From assembly GCA_017435305.1 (NCBI GenBank), contig JAFSFH010000013.1, forward strand, positions 12,438-76,437: DNA of 64,000 nucleotides. The letters run 5' to 3'. The position numbers were made by a program, and so were the translations under genes. Below are positions 57,265 to 64,000 of this stretch, in pieces. Positions within the stretch are counted from its first letter, which is position 1; each line of letters opens with the position of its first letter. Below the pieces are notes generated by a model. That model saw nothing but the letters and a program-made list of their open reading frames with translations. It did no database searches and had not been told where the DNA came from. This stretch comes from Clostridia bacterium. GTDB lineage: Bacteria; Bacillota_A; Clostridia; Oscillospirales; Acutalibacteraceae.

Positions 57265-59094
57265 TTAGCCAATGTTATCATTGACGCAAGAGGACACCAC
57301 GTCACCGTCAACAGTGACCTGCTCACCCTCAGCATCCTCATACACGAAGTAGGGAGTGCAGGAGATGGTGGTGCCGTACTGAGTCGCGGGGATGTTGACG
57401 ATACGGATGGCGTAGTAGGGAGCGTCCTCGCCCTCCAGGACAATCTTCTCAACGGGGATGTCCAGAGTCTCATGTCCGTTAGAGACCTTGGCGCCCATCT
57501 TCACCAGCTTGTAGGTGCCGGTGGAGTCGGGGGTCACGTAGGCGTTGCTGTAATCAGCCCTGTACTGGGTGCCCTCAACAACAGCCATGCCGGTGATCTT
57601 GTCGGTGAGACAGAACTTGAAAGCCAGACCGGACAGACCGTCGTTAGACTCCTGCATAGACGCACCGCCATAGGTCTTGACCTCGTACTCAACCACACGG
57701 ATGTCGCCGCAGACGTTACAGTCAACGTCCATATCGTCGTCATAGGTGTGCTCGCCGGTGGCGGGAACAATGACCATCATGCGGTTCAGAGGCATGCCGG
57801 TGGCATTCTCGTTGTCCCAGCAAACGCCGCAGTGCTCGCAGGTCCAGTACTCGATGTTACCGTTCTCGGAGCAGGTAGCCTCGACAGCGTCAACGTGGGT
57901 CAGGGAATGAGCTGCGTTGGGGTTGGTCAGCTCGTAGCAAACCATACACACAGGATCGCAGGGATAGAAATACTCATGGCTAGCCTCGGCGGCGCAGGGC
58001 AGACCGCAGTTGACGCAGTTGCCATCCTGGCAGGGATATTCAGCATCGCTGACGCAATCGCCGGCAATGCGGACGCTCATCATATTGGTCTGAATACGAC
58101 CGGTGGAATCCAGCCAGGCAACACCGCAGTACTCGCAGTACCAGTACTCAACGTTACCGTACTCGATACAGCTGACGGGATCCTTGGCCTCCACGTGGAT
58201 CTTGCTGTGCTTCGCACGGGGGTTGGTCTGCTCACCGCAGTTCATGCAGTACTGATCGCACTCATAGAAATACTCGTGCTTAGCCTTGGGCAGAACAACG
58301 GACATCAGGTTGGTCTGCATGGTCAGAGCCTCGTCAGCCCAAGCGACGCCGCAGTACTCGCAGTACCAGTACTCGATGTTACCTTCAGCCTCGCAGGTGG
58401 CATCCTTAGCAGCAACGTGCAGAATCTTGTGCTCGGCATCGGGGTTGGTCAGCTCGTAGCACTTGGAGCAGACCTTGTCGCAGGGATAGGTGTACTCGTG
58501 CTCGCACTCGGGAACCTCGGGCTCAGAGCCGTTAACGGTGATGGAGATGGGCTCCCAAGACCAAGGATTATTACCGAGACCGTAGAAAACGATGTTCTTG
58601 TCGTTGTGGTTGATCACGTTGATCTCATAGGTGCCGGAGGGGGCAGTGTCCTTTACCTTGAAGGTAACGGTGTAGAACAGGTTGGTCTTAACAGCCTGAG
58701 TAGCAGTGGCGGTCTCCCGCAGGAACTGTACCAGGCAGCGCTCCATATAACCGGTCTCCTCGTCGATGGGGGAGAACCGAATGTACTTATTGTAGGAGGC
58801 GCTGAACTTGGCGCCGACCTCGATGGGGGGCATCCACATTTCTTCGTCCTCATCGTAATAAGTAACCAGTTCAAAAACGTCAGGGTCAAAGCCCAGCTCA
58901 ATCTGGGCGCCGATCAGACCCAGGTCTTCGTGACCATACAGGGAAACTTCTACCGCGACTTCATCGCCGGCGTTAACTTCCTCTGCGTCAGCAACGAGCT
59001 CAATAGAGTACTCGCCGGCAGCGGAAACGGCAGCGAAAGGAATCATGGTACACAGCAGAAGCATAGACATGAGAATTGCAAACAGCTTTTTCAT
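57265..59094 (-). CDS. Secreted cohesin-domain protein with Cys-rich repeats and GLAF module
   Basis: A 609-residue exported protein. ATG 59094 (MKKLFAILMSMLLLC) is preceded by AGAAAGGTG; an upstream in-frame ATG at 59160 would bury the signal peptide. Residues about 27-180 resemble a type I cohesin: VNAGDEVAVEVSLYG, then IGAQIELGFDPDVFEL, and FKVKDTAPSGTYEINV. Residues about 190-455 hold four Cys-rich repeats with the pattern C-x-x-C, TNP-x-A-x-H, GNIEYWYCEYCGVAW and T/M-N-x-M-x-V, possibly metal-binding. The C-terminal part (about 470-609) is a variant GLAF module with GLAFKFCL and a CTPYFVYED segment in place of ARPYY. The next gene upstream ends in a dockerin, so this may be its docking partner. 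No surface anchor is seen, so how it attaches to the cell is unclear. Confidence 0.7.
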   Translation of the reverse strand: MKKLFAILMSMLLLCTMIPFAAVSAAGEYSIELVADAEEVNAGDEVAVEVSLYGHEDLGLIGAQIELGFDPDVFELVTYYDEDEEMWMPPIEVGAKFSASYNKYIRFSPIDEETGYMERCLVQFLRETATATQAVKTNLFYTVTFKVKDTAPSGTYEINVINHNDKNIVFYGLGNNPWSWEPISITVNGSEPEVPECEHEYTYPCDKVCSKCYELTNPDAEHKILHVAAKDATCEAEGNIEYWYCEYCGVAWADEALTMQTNLMSVVLPKAKHEYFYECDQYCMNCGEQTNPRAKHSKIHVEAKDPVSCIEYGNVEYWYCEYCGVAWLDSTGRIQTNMMSVRIAGDCVSDAEYPCQDGNCVNCGLPCAAEASHEYFYPCDPVCMVCYELTNPNAAHSLTHVDAVEATCSENGNIEYWTCEHCGVCWDNENATGMPLNRMMVIVPATGEHTYDDDMDVDCNVCGDIRVVEYEVKTYGGASMQESNDGLSGLAFKFCLTDKITGMAVVEGTQYRADYSNAYVTPDSTGTYKLVKMGAKVSNGHETLDIPVEKIVLEGEDAPYYAIRIVNIPATQYGTTISCTPYFVYEDAEGEQVTVDGDVVSSCVNDNIG

Positions 59095-59229
59095 TGTGTA
59101 TACACCTTTCTGGAATTTCTCGGATATGGCAGGATGTCGTACCCTGCTTGTAGCAACCATACTATAGTGGCGTAGGTGCCAATGTGTTGGCTATAGTCCG
59201 AGGATTTTTAAAAGAGTGTCACCGGATGA

Positions 59230-59263
59230 GGACGCATACCGTTGTTTATGACGGTATGCGTCC
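59230..59263 (-). terminator. Strong hairpin downstream of the dockerin gene
   Basis: GGACGCATACCGT paired with ACGGTATGCGTCC around TGTTTATG. The U tract on the - strand is not immediate (TTTT near 59212), so it may terminate weakly or act in mRNA protection. It separates the dockerin gene from the cohesin gene. Confidence 0.55.
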
Positions 59264-59280
59264 CTCGGGGTGATTAGGAA

Positions 59281-59310
59281 TTACCAATTGAGCTCGGTGT
59301 CGTTATATAT
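59281..59310 (-). pseudogene. In-frame NDGEL-W-like tail after the dockerin gene stop
   Basis: Directly after the TGA that ends the dockerin protein, the same frame reads IYNDTELNW and then TAA. This is the peptide-family tail pattern (YNDGELGW, FNDGELEW). It may be a tail lost by a stop mutation, or may be joined by rare read-through. Because TGA is used as an ordinary stop elsewhere in the window (for example 7541, 9374 and 14927), general recoding is unlikely. Confidence 0.6.
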
Positions 59311-61974
59311 TCACACCGGACCCAGAGTAACGTCATAACCGGCCAGCCACTGACCCAGCAGAGCTGCGTCGGTCAGAGTGATCTCGCCGTCGCCGTCAGC
59401 ATCGGCAGCAGCTTCATCCACGGTTACTTCGTAACCGGCCAGCCACTGACCCAGCAGAGCTGCGTCGGTCAGAGTGACCTCGCCGTCACCGTCAGCATCG
59501 CCGTAGATGATCTCATCATCGGGCTCAGAAGGCATCTCGTTAAAGCAGATATCGCAGTAGTTATCGCCATCCGCGTCGTCGTGAGCCAGGTGGTTCCAGC
59601 AGACGTCGCAGTAATCGTCGGCATCCTCGTCCACGTGATCAGCGGTGGCGGGATAGGTCAGACCGCAGCCATAGGCACACTCGCCCTCCAGGCAGGGAGC
59701 CACGGTGCCGTTCTCGTGACCCAGACCGGCCACGAAGCCGCCGCAGTAGTAGCAGACGCCGTCCTCGCAGGCGGGGGTGTCATAGTTGGCACAGCCGTAG
59801 CCGGCGACGTCCTGATCGCACTTGGAGCAGTGACCGTCCTGACAGGCAGGAACGCCGGTGTCGTGCTCGCCGGCGCCGTAGTTCTCGGTGCCGCAGACCT
59901 CGCAGGTCCAGGTGGCGCAGTCAGCCACGCCCTCGGGACGCACGCAGTCCACGGTGATTTCGATGAACCAGGGGTTGAGGATGCTCACAGCATTCGCATC
60001 GGCAAAGTACTCGTTGCAACCGGGGCAATACCAGTTCTCGATATTACCGGGGTTGGCACAATCGACGGGATCCTTAGCGGCATTGTACTCCATGTTGCCG
60101 TTGTGATAGGCGGGGATTTCCTCGGTGTAGGTACCCTCGCCGCAGGTGCAGGAATAAGTCATGGTACCGGGCTCGGTACAGGTGGGCTCCAAGGTAACCT
60201 CGCCTACAAACTCGCAGACGTGAGCAGGGGCAACCTTCTCCATAACGATGTTATCGAAGGTGCCGTAAGCCTCAACCTCATTACCCATGAAGGAAACCAG
60301 GATGGCGGTGTTCTCGCCGGAGTTGAACTCGACAATGTTCTCGGTCCAATCCTCACCGCCGTTGATACCGACGTTAGCGATGTTGCCGGTGTCGGCAGCA
60401 TCCTTGACCAGCAGGCTCATGGCCTTCGCGTTCTTGGCCCACACGGTGATCTTATAATCGGTGTTGGCCTCGACAGTGATGGGCAGCTGACGAACGTGCT
60501 TCCACTGACCGGAAACGATGTTCAGAGCAAAGTTGTCGTCTTTACCGCCACGGATAACCTCGGCAGTGGGGCAGGAACCCCACAGGTTCTCCCAGGGGGT
60601 CAGAGCGCCGGTCTCAAAGGTACCGTTGACGATGTAGCCGTCGTTGGAAACTTCAGGCTTCTCAAACATGAAGATGTCATCCACGGTGCAGGTGTCACCG
60701 GCGTTGTTGCTCATGAAGGAGAACAGGATGGTGGAGTTGTTGCCGGAGTTGAACTCGAAGGTGATGGGAGTCCACTCGGAACCGGCGTTCAGGCTGGCCT
60801 GAGCAACGTTGCCGCTGTCGGCGTTATCCTTAACCAGCAGGGCGTAATTGGCAGCGTCCTTAGCGTACATCTTGATGACGTAGTCGGTGTTGGGCTTAAC
60901 AGCGATACCGGTCTGACGCACGTGAGCCCAAGCGCCGTTAGCAACAATCTTCATAGCGTAGTCGCCGTTATGGCCGGCAACCAGCTCGACGTTGTTGGAA
61001 CCCCACAGGTTGTCCCAGGGCAGGATCTTGCCGGTCTCGAAGTCGCCGTTGTAGATGTAACCATCAAAGGAAGGATCCTTGATCTCAGTGATCTTGACGT
61101 CATCGATGTTGATGGTCTTAGTGGCGCCGTCCTCGGAGGTCAGTTTGAAGATGATGACCTCGGAAGCACCGGTATTCAGGGTGACAGTGTGGTCGATCCA
61201 CTCGGTAGAGGTGCTGGTCATCCAGATCTGACCGGAAGTAACCGGCATGTTGGCGAAAGCCGCATCCATCAGAGTCATGTAGGTAACACCGCTACCGGAG
61301 ACGCACTGGGACTTCCAGGTGATCTCGTAGTTGGTGTTGGCCTTAACAGGCACGGTCTGCATAGCAGCCTCGGACCAAGCTCCGATGTTCTCCAGCTTCA
61401 GCACGCCATCAGCGATGGTGGCGCCGTTGCCCAGAGACCAGCCGTCGTTGCTGGAGAAGTCGCCGTTGACGACCTTACCGATCAGAGCGGGATCCACAGT
61501 CTCAACGATCTTCAGATCATCGATGTAGTAGATGGGAGCGTTGGCGGCAGTGTAGCCGGAAGTGAACAGCACGACGGCGGGGTTCACGGTGCCGGAGTTG
61601 ACGGTCAGCTCGTAGTCCTGCCACTCGGTGGTGACTTCGACAGTTTCCACAACGTGAGCGGGGGCCCAGTCGTTCTGAATCTTGAAGTTCAGTTCGGCGT
61701 CCTTGTTGGCCTTAGCCTTAAAGGTCACCTTGTACAGGGTGTCGGACTTGATGCCGTTGACGTAGGCGTAGGTGTTCTGCCAGTCAGCGGTGGTGGCATC
61801 AAAGACGATGTAGCCATTCTCGTTGACGGCTCTTTCGAAACCGCCGTTGGTGCCGTCGTCGAAGTTTTTATCCAGAGCCACATCGCCGGGAGCGGCGAAA
61901 GCGCTCATAGGAACAACGGAGCACAGCATCAGAACAGCAGCCAGAATGGCAACAATCTTACGAATGTTTTTCAT
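59311..61974 (-). CDS. Secreted dockerin protein with four binding modules and Cys-rich region
   Basis: An 887-residue exported protein; ATG 61974 has AAGGAGG nine bases upstream, and the signal peptide is MKNIRKIVAILAAVLMLCS onward. Four jelly-roll modules start near residues 30, 165, 301 and 443. Residues about 585-811 are Cys-rich, with C-x-x-C pairs such as CQDGHCSKC, CEDGVCYYC and YCDVC. The C-terminus (about 816-887) is a type I dockerin: two calcium-loop repeats DADGDGEVTLTDAALLGQWL and its near-copy, which differ by few residues. No enzyme domain is seen, so it may be a binding component brought to a cohesin. The 37-residue peptide gene lies 100 bases upstream and likely shares the transcript. 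Confidence 0.78.
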   Translation of the reverse strand: MKNIRKIVAILAAVLMLCSVVPMSAFAAPGDVALDKNFDDGTNGGFERAVNENGYIVFDATTADWQNTYAYVNGIKSDTLYKVTFKAKANKDAELNFKIQNDWAPAHVVETVEVTTEWQDYELTVNSGTVNPAVVLFTSGYTAANAPIYYIDDLKIVETVDPALIGKVVNGDFSSNDGWSLGNGATIADGVLKLENIGAWSEAAMQTVPVKANTNYEITWKSQCVSGSGVTYMTLMDAAFANMPVTSGQIWMTSTSTEWIDHTVTLNTGASEVIIFKLTSEDGATKTINIDDVKITEIKDPSFDGYIYNGDFETGKILPWDNLWGSNNVELVAGHNGDYAMKIVANGAWAHVRQTGIAVKPNTDYVIKMYAKDAANYALLVKDNADSGNVAQASLNAGSEWTPITFEFNSGNNSTILFSFMSNNAGDTCTVDDIFMFEKPEVSNDGYIVNGTFETGALTPWENLWGSCPTAEVIRGGKDDNFALNIVSGQWKHVRQLPITVEANTDYKITVWAKNAKAMSLLVKDAADTGNIANVGINGGEDWTENIVEFNSGENTAILVSFMGNEVEAYGTFDNIVMEKVAPAHVCEFVGEVTLEPTCTEPGTMTYSCTCGEGTYTEEIPAYHNGNMEYNAAKDPVDCANPGNIENWYCPGCNEYFADANAVSILNPWFIEITVDCVRPEGVADCATWTCEVCGTENYGAGEHDTGVPACQDGHCSKCDQDVAGYGCANYDTPACEDGVCYYCGGFVAGLGHENGTVAPCLEGECAYGCGLTYPATADHVDEDADDYCDVCWNHLAHDDADGDNYCDICFNEMPSEPDDEIIYGDADGDGEVTLTDAALLGQWLAGYEVTVDEAAADADGDGEITLTDAALLGQWLAGYDVTLGPV
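59336..59500. repeat. Near-identical duplicated dockerin segment
   Basis: The 69 bases at 59336-59404 and 59432-59500 differ at only about two positions. Each encodes one calcium loop and helix of the dockerin. Such DNA identity suggests a recent internal duplication or gene conversion. Confidence 0.8.
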
Positions 61975-62074
61975 ATGTTTTTTCCTCCTTACAGATTTTG
62001 GGCGTTTGCCCGTTTGATTGGTGGGCATCCGCCCGGGGGAATGGGTTGGTGGGGAATGGGTTATGCTTGACGCA

Positions 62075-62188
62075 TTACCACTCCAGCTCACCGTCGTTGA
62101 AGGTCTTGCTGCCTTCCAGCGGAGCGGCAACAGCCTCCTCGGCGACAAAGGCCAGAGCCTTCATCTCGGGGGTGATGTACTTTTTCAT
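62075..62188 (-). CDS. Small peptide 3 of the NDGEL-W family
   Basis: A 37-codon gene with ATG at 62188 and GAAAGGAGG seven bases upstream. It begins MKKYITPEMKALAFVAE, continues EAVAAPLEG and ends SKTFNDGELEW. It shares with peptides 1 and 2 the MKK...Y...P start, the EA-x-A segment and the tail, and lacks signal peptide and Cys. It lies 100 bases before the dockerin gene, behind an exact-consensus promoter, so peptide and dockerin protein are likely co-expressed. Function unknown. Confidence 0.78.
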   Translation of the reverse strand: MKKYITPEMKALAFVAEEAVAAPLEGSKTFNDGELEW

Positions 62189-62259
62189 TTGGGTTCCTCC
62201 TTTCACCGAAATTTTGCTTAGAAACAATACGCCAAAATAATGGTATTAAACCATCCTCT

Positions 62260-62288
62260 ATTATATAACGGTTTCCAGTTTGTGTCAA
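62260..62288 (-). promoter_or_regulatory. Exact-consensus sigmaA promoter with operator-like spacer
   Basis: On the - strand TTGACA (62288-62283), a 17-base spacer and TATAAT (62265-62260). The spacer contains TGGAAACCGTT (62277-62267), the same 11-mer found upstream of the GH2 operon. A protein bound there would cover the promoter. Confidence 0.8.
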
Positions 62289-62499
62289 TATATATTAATT
62301 AATGAATAATAGAAAGAAAATACTTTCCTTATTATCGGTAGCGAAGTATTGGCAAGTGTGGTGATGTATCCGGATGTCTATAATGTCGTCGTTCTTTTTT
62401 CGTTGCGAAATTCTCTCCGACGTCTCCCCATAGGCTTCTTCCGCGTCGTATCGCACTCACCTCAAATTTCCCCGTAGGGGACGACACACGGCCGCCTGC

Positions 62500-62641
62500 A
62501 AGGTCTATCCAAAGTTGGATAGAGTAATAAAGCCTCCCTTGTAAAGGGAGGTGGTTGAGGAGGCGTTGCCGACGAAACCGGAGGGATTGTTTTTTGAAAC
62601 ACCTCATCCGCCACTCACATTGTAAGTATCATCTTTTTGTT
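62500..62641. mobile_element. Small insertion or dispersed repeat within flank copy 2
   Basis: About 142 bases absent from copy 1. They include GCCTCCCTTGTAAAGGGAGG, a short perfect hairpin, then CCGGAGGGATTGTTTTTTG and ACACCTCATCCG, whose reverse complement resembles the repeat near 17040 (CGGATGAGGTGTT). It looks like a small non-autonomous repeat, with no ORF. Confidence 0.5.
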
Positions 62642-62752
62642 CACACTGGTCGGTATCGGAGGGGAGAGCCTCTGCGCCCTCCCATTGGAGCTTTTTGCGT
62701 CGGAGGATCGCTTGTCCTTACAGATTCCGTCCAACGTCTGTTAAGAAAAAAG

Positions 62753-62784
62753 GAAAACCCCCACCGCCGAAGCGGTGGGGGTTC
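62753..62784 (-). terminator. Rho-independent terminator
   Basis: AACCCCCACCG paired with CGGTGGGGGTT around CCGAAG, followed on the - strand by TTCCTTTTTTC, downstream of the partial Cys-rich gene; it is the counterpart of the terminator at 57189-57219. Confidence 0.85.
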
Positions 62785-62830
62785 AATGCTATTTAATCAG
62801 CTCGAAAGCGATTAGATAACGGTATGGGGA

Positions 62831-64000
62831 TTAAACCATGAAGTCAGCGGCACAAGCGGTGTAGGAATCCAGTTCCACAGTAACCTTCTGACCGGCATTA
62901 TCCTCGTACACGAAGTAGGGAGTGCAGGTGATCAGAGTGCGCAGCTGATCCTCGGGGATGTTGATGATACGGATGGCATAGTAGGGAGCACCCTCGCCCT
63001 CCAGAACGATCTTCTTAACGGGGATGTCCAGATTCTGCTTGCCGTTGGACACCTTGGCGCCCATCTTCACCAGCTTGTAGGTGCCGGTGGAGTCGGGAGT
63101 CACATAGGCGTTGCTGTAATCGGCAACGTACTTGGTGCCCTCGACAACAGCCATACCGGTGATTCTGTCGGTCAGGCTGAACTTGAAGGCCAGACCGGAC
63201 AGACCGTCGTTGGACTCAGCGATGGAGTTACCGCCGAAGGTCTTGACCTCGTACTCAATCACGCGGATGTCGCCGCAGACGTTACAGTCAACGTCCATAT
63301 CGCCGTCATAGGTGTGATCAGCCATGGGCAGCTTAACAGCCATCAGGTTGGTGTTCAGGTGGCAGTACTCATCCAGCCAGGCGGAACCGCAGATGTCGCA
63401 GTACCAGTACTCGATGTTACCCAGCTCGGTGCAGGTAGCATCCTTGGCAGCAACGTGGATCACGTTGTGAGACACGGGCAGGATAACGTTCTTCAGGTTG
63501 GTAACCTCACGGAGCAGCTCGTCGGTCCAGGCAGCGCCGCAATCCTCGCAGTACCAGTACTCGATGTTGCCTTCCTCGTAGCAGGTAGCATCCTTAGCCT
63601 CAACATGGATCACATTGTGAGACACAGGCAGGATAACGTTCTTAGCGTTGGTGATGATGGTGCAGTCGGCGTCAGCATAGTAGACGTCGCAGTTCGCGCA
63701 ATACCAATACTCAACGTTGCCTTCCTCGAAGCAGGTAGCCTCCTTGGCAGCGGTGTAAACAGCGTTGTACTTGCAGGAGGGAGCCAGCTTAACGGCCATC
63801 AGGTTGGTGTTCAGAGTGCCCTCGGCATCCAGCCAAGCCATACCGCAAGCCTCGCAGTACCAGTACTCGATGTTGCCTTCCTCAGTGCAGGTGGGCTCCT
63901 TAGCAGCAACGTGGGTCAGCTCATCGTGAGCCATGGGCAGCACGACAGCGCGCAGGTTGGTGTTCAGGTGGCAGTACTCATCCAGCCAGGCGGAACCGCA
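62831..64000 (-). CDS. Cys-rich repeat protein with GLAF module, C-terminal part only
   Basis: The frame stays open to the window edge, so the N-terminus is missing; 389 codons are visible. At least four and a partial fifth Cys-rich repeats of about 50 residues are seen, each with TC-x-E-x-GNIEYWYC-x-x-C and a TNL-x-x-V segment, followed by DVDCNVCGDIRV and a variant GLAF module with GLAFKFSL, KLVKMGAKVSNG and CTPYFVYED. It is a close paralogue of the C-terminal two thirds of the cohesin protein at 57265-59094 and ends in a duplicated 3' flank. Whether it also starts with a cohesin cannot be seen. Adjacent repeats such as ILPVSHNVIHV recur nearly unchanged, showing repeat expansion. Confidence 0.75.
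   Translation of the reverse strand, partial: CGSAWLDEYCHLNTNLRAVVLPMAHDELTHVAAKEPTCTEEGNIEYWYCEACGMAWLDAEGTLNTNLMAVKLAPSCKYNAVYTAAKEATCFEEGNVEYWYCANCDVYYADADCTIITNAKNVILPVSHNVIHVEAKDATCYEEGNIEYWYCEDCGAAWTDELLREVTNLKNVILPVSHNVIHVAAKDATCTELGNIEYWYCDICGSAWLDEYCHLNTNLMAVKLPMADHTYDGDMDVDCNVCGDIRVIEYEVKTFGGNSIAESNDGLSGLAFKFSLTDRITGMAVVEGTKYVADYSNAYVTPDSTGTYKLVKMGAKVSNGKQNLDIPVKKIVLEGEGAPYYAIRIINIPEDQLRTLITCTPYFVYEDNAGQKVTVELDSYTACAADFMV

Larger units (their letters stand above)
62453..62830. repeat. 3' flank duplication, copy 2, split by an insertion
   Basis: Blocks 62453-62499 and 62642-62830 match copy 1 at 57019-57264. Here they are separated by about 142 bases instead of 11. The 642-base gap 62189-62830 contains, besides this, only the peptide 3 promoter and no further gene that I can support. 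Confidence 0.75.

Noticed and set aside
59281..59313. UGA recoded as an amino acid throughout the genome
   Set aside because: TGA ends genes cleanly at several places with the next gene overlapping or close behind (7541, 9374, 14927), so recoding is not general. Local read-through remains possible.
56358..62188. A complete modified-peptide (RiPP) biosynthesis cluster
   Set aside because: No radical SAM enzyme, cyclodehydratase, lanthipeptide synthetase, dedicated protease or exporter is encoded near the peptides in this window, so only the precursors are suggestive.
57700..64000. CRISPR-like regular repeats
   Set aside because: The periodic units of about 150 bases lie in frame and encode Cys-rich protein repeats; there are no short direct repeats with unique spacers.

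Overview
The window looks like a chromosomal stretch from a GC-rich Clostridia bacterium of the Oscillospirales/Ruminococcaceae type, probably from a gut. Evidence: strong AGGAGG ribosome sites, TTGACA/TATAAT promoters, rho-independent hairpins, Gram-positive signal peptides, sugar ABC importers without a local ATPase, a LytTR/DUF3021 pair, AraC regulators, and cohesin and dockerin domains. No rRNA, tRNA, CRISPR array or complete insertion sequence was seen.

Left part (1 to 17.9 kb): the end of a LytTR regulator with its DUF3021 membrane partner, then a carbohydrate operon on the + strand. The operon encodes a GH2 beta-galactosidase-like enzyme, a 975-residue solute-binding protein with extra N-terminal domains, two separate pairs of MalF/MalG-type permeases, an NHL/TPR/Yip1-like membrane protein, a DUF5696 lipoprotein and a GH130 glycoside phosphorylase. 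Two paralogous histidine phosphatases bracket it.

Middle (18 to 31.8 kb): two secreted clan GH-A-like glycosidases, a secreted binding-module protein, an Lgt-like membrane protein, an orphan sugar-binding lipoprotein, and a 1572-residue membrane-anchored protein with about nine carbohydrate-binding-like modules. These fit polysaccharide capture and cutting outside the cell, followed by import and phosphorolysis inside.

Right part (31.9 to 64 kb): two AraC regulators and an array of giant secreted proteins, nearly all on the - strand. Five paralogues combine N-terminal binding modules, a shared module I call GLAF/ARPYY, and then DUF4886 (SGNH-hydrolase-like) and/or calcineurin-like phosphoesterase domains. 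After them come a cohesin-bearing Cys-rich protein, a dockerin-bearing protein, and a partial paralogue of the cohesin protein's C-terminal half running off the window.

The least expected signal is a family of 37-38 residue peptides, absent from usual gene calls, sharing the tail NDGEL-x-W. Three genes lie between 56.3 and 62.2 kb, all with good promoters (two exact consensus). Two sit directly upstream of secreted-protein genes. A related tail lies in frame behind the stop codon of the dockerin gene, and another ends the 744-residue secreted protein. Function is unknown; a peptide precursor, signal or shared recognition tail are all possible.
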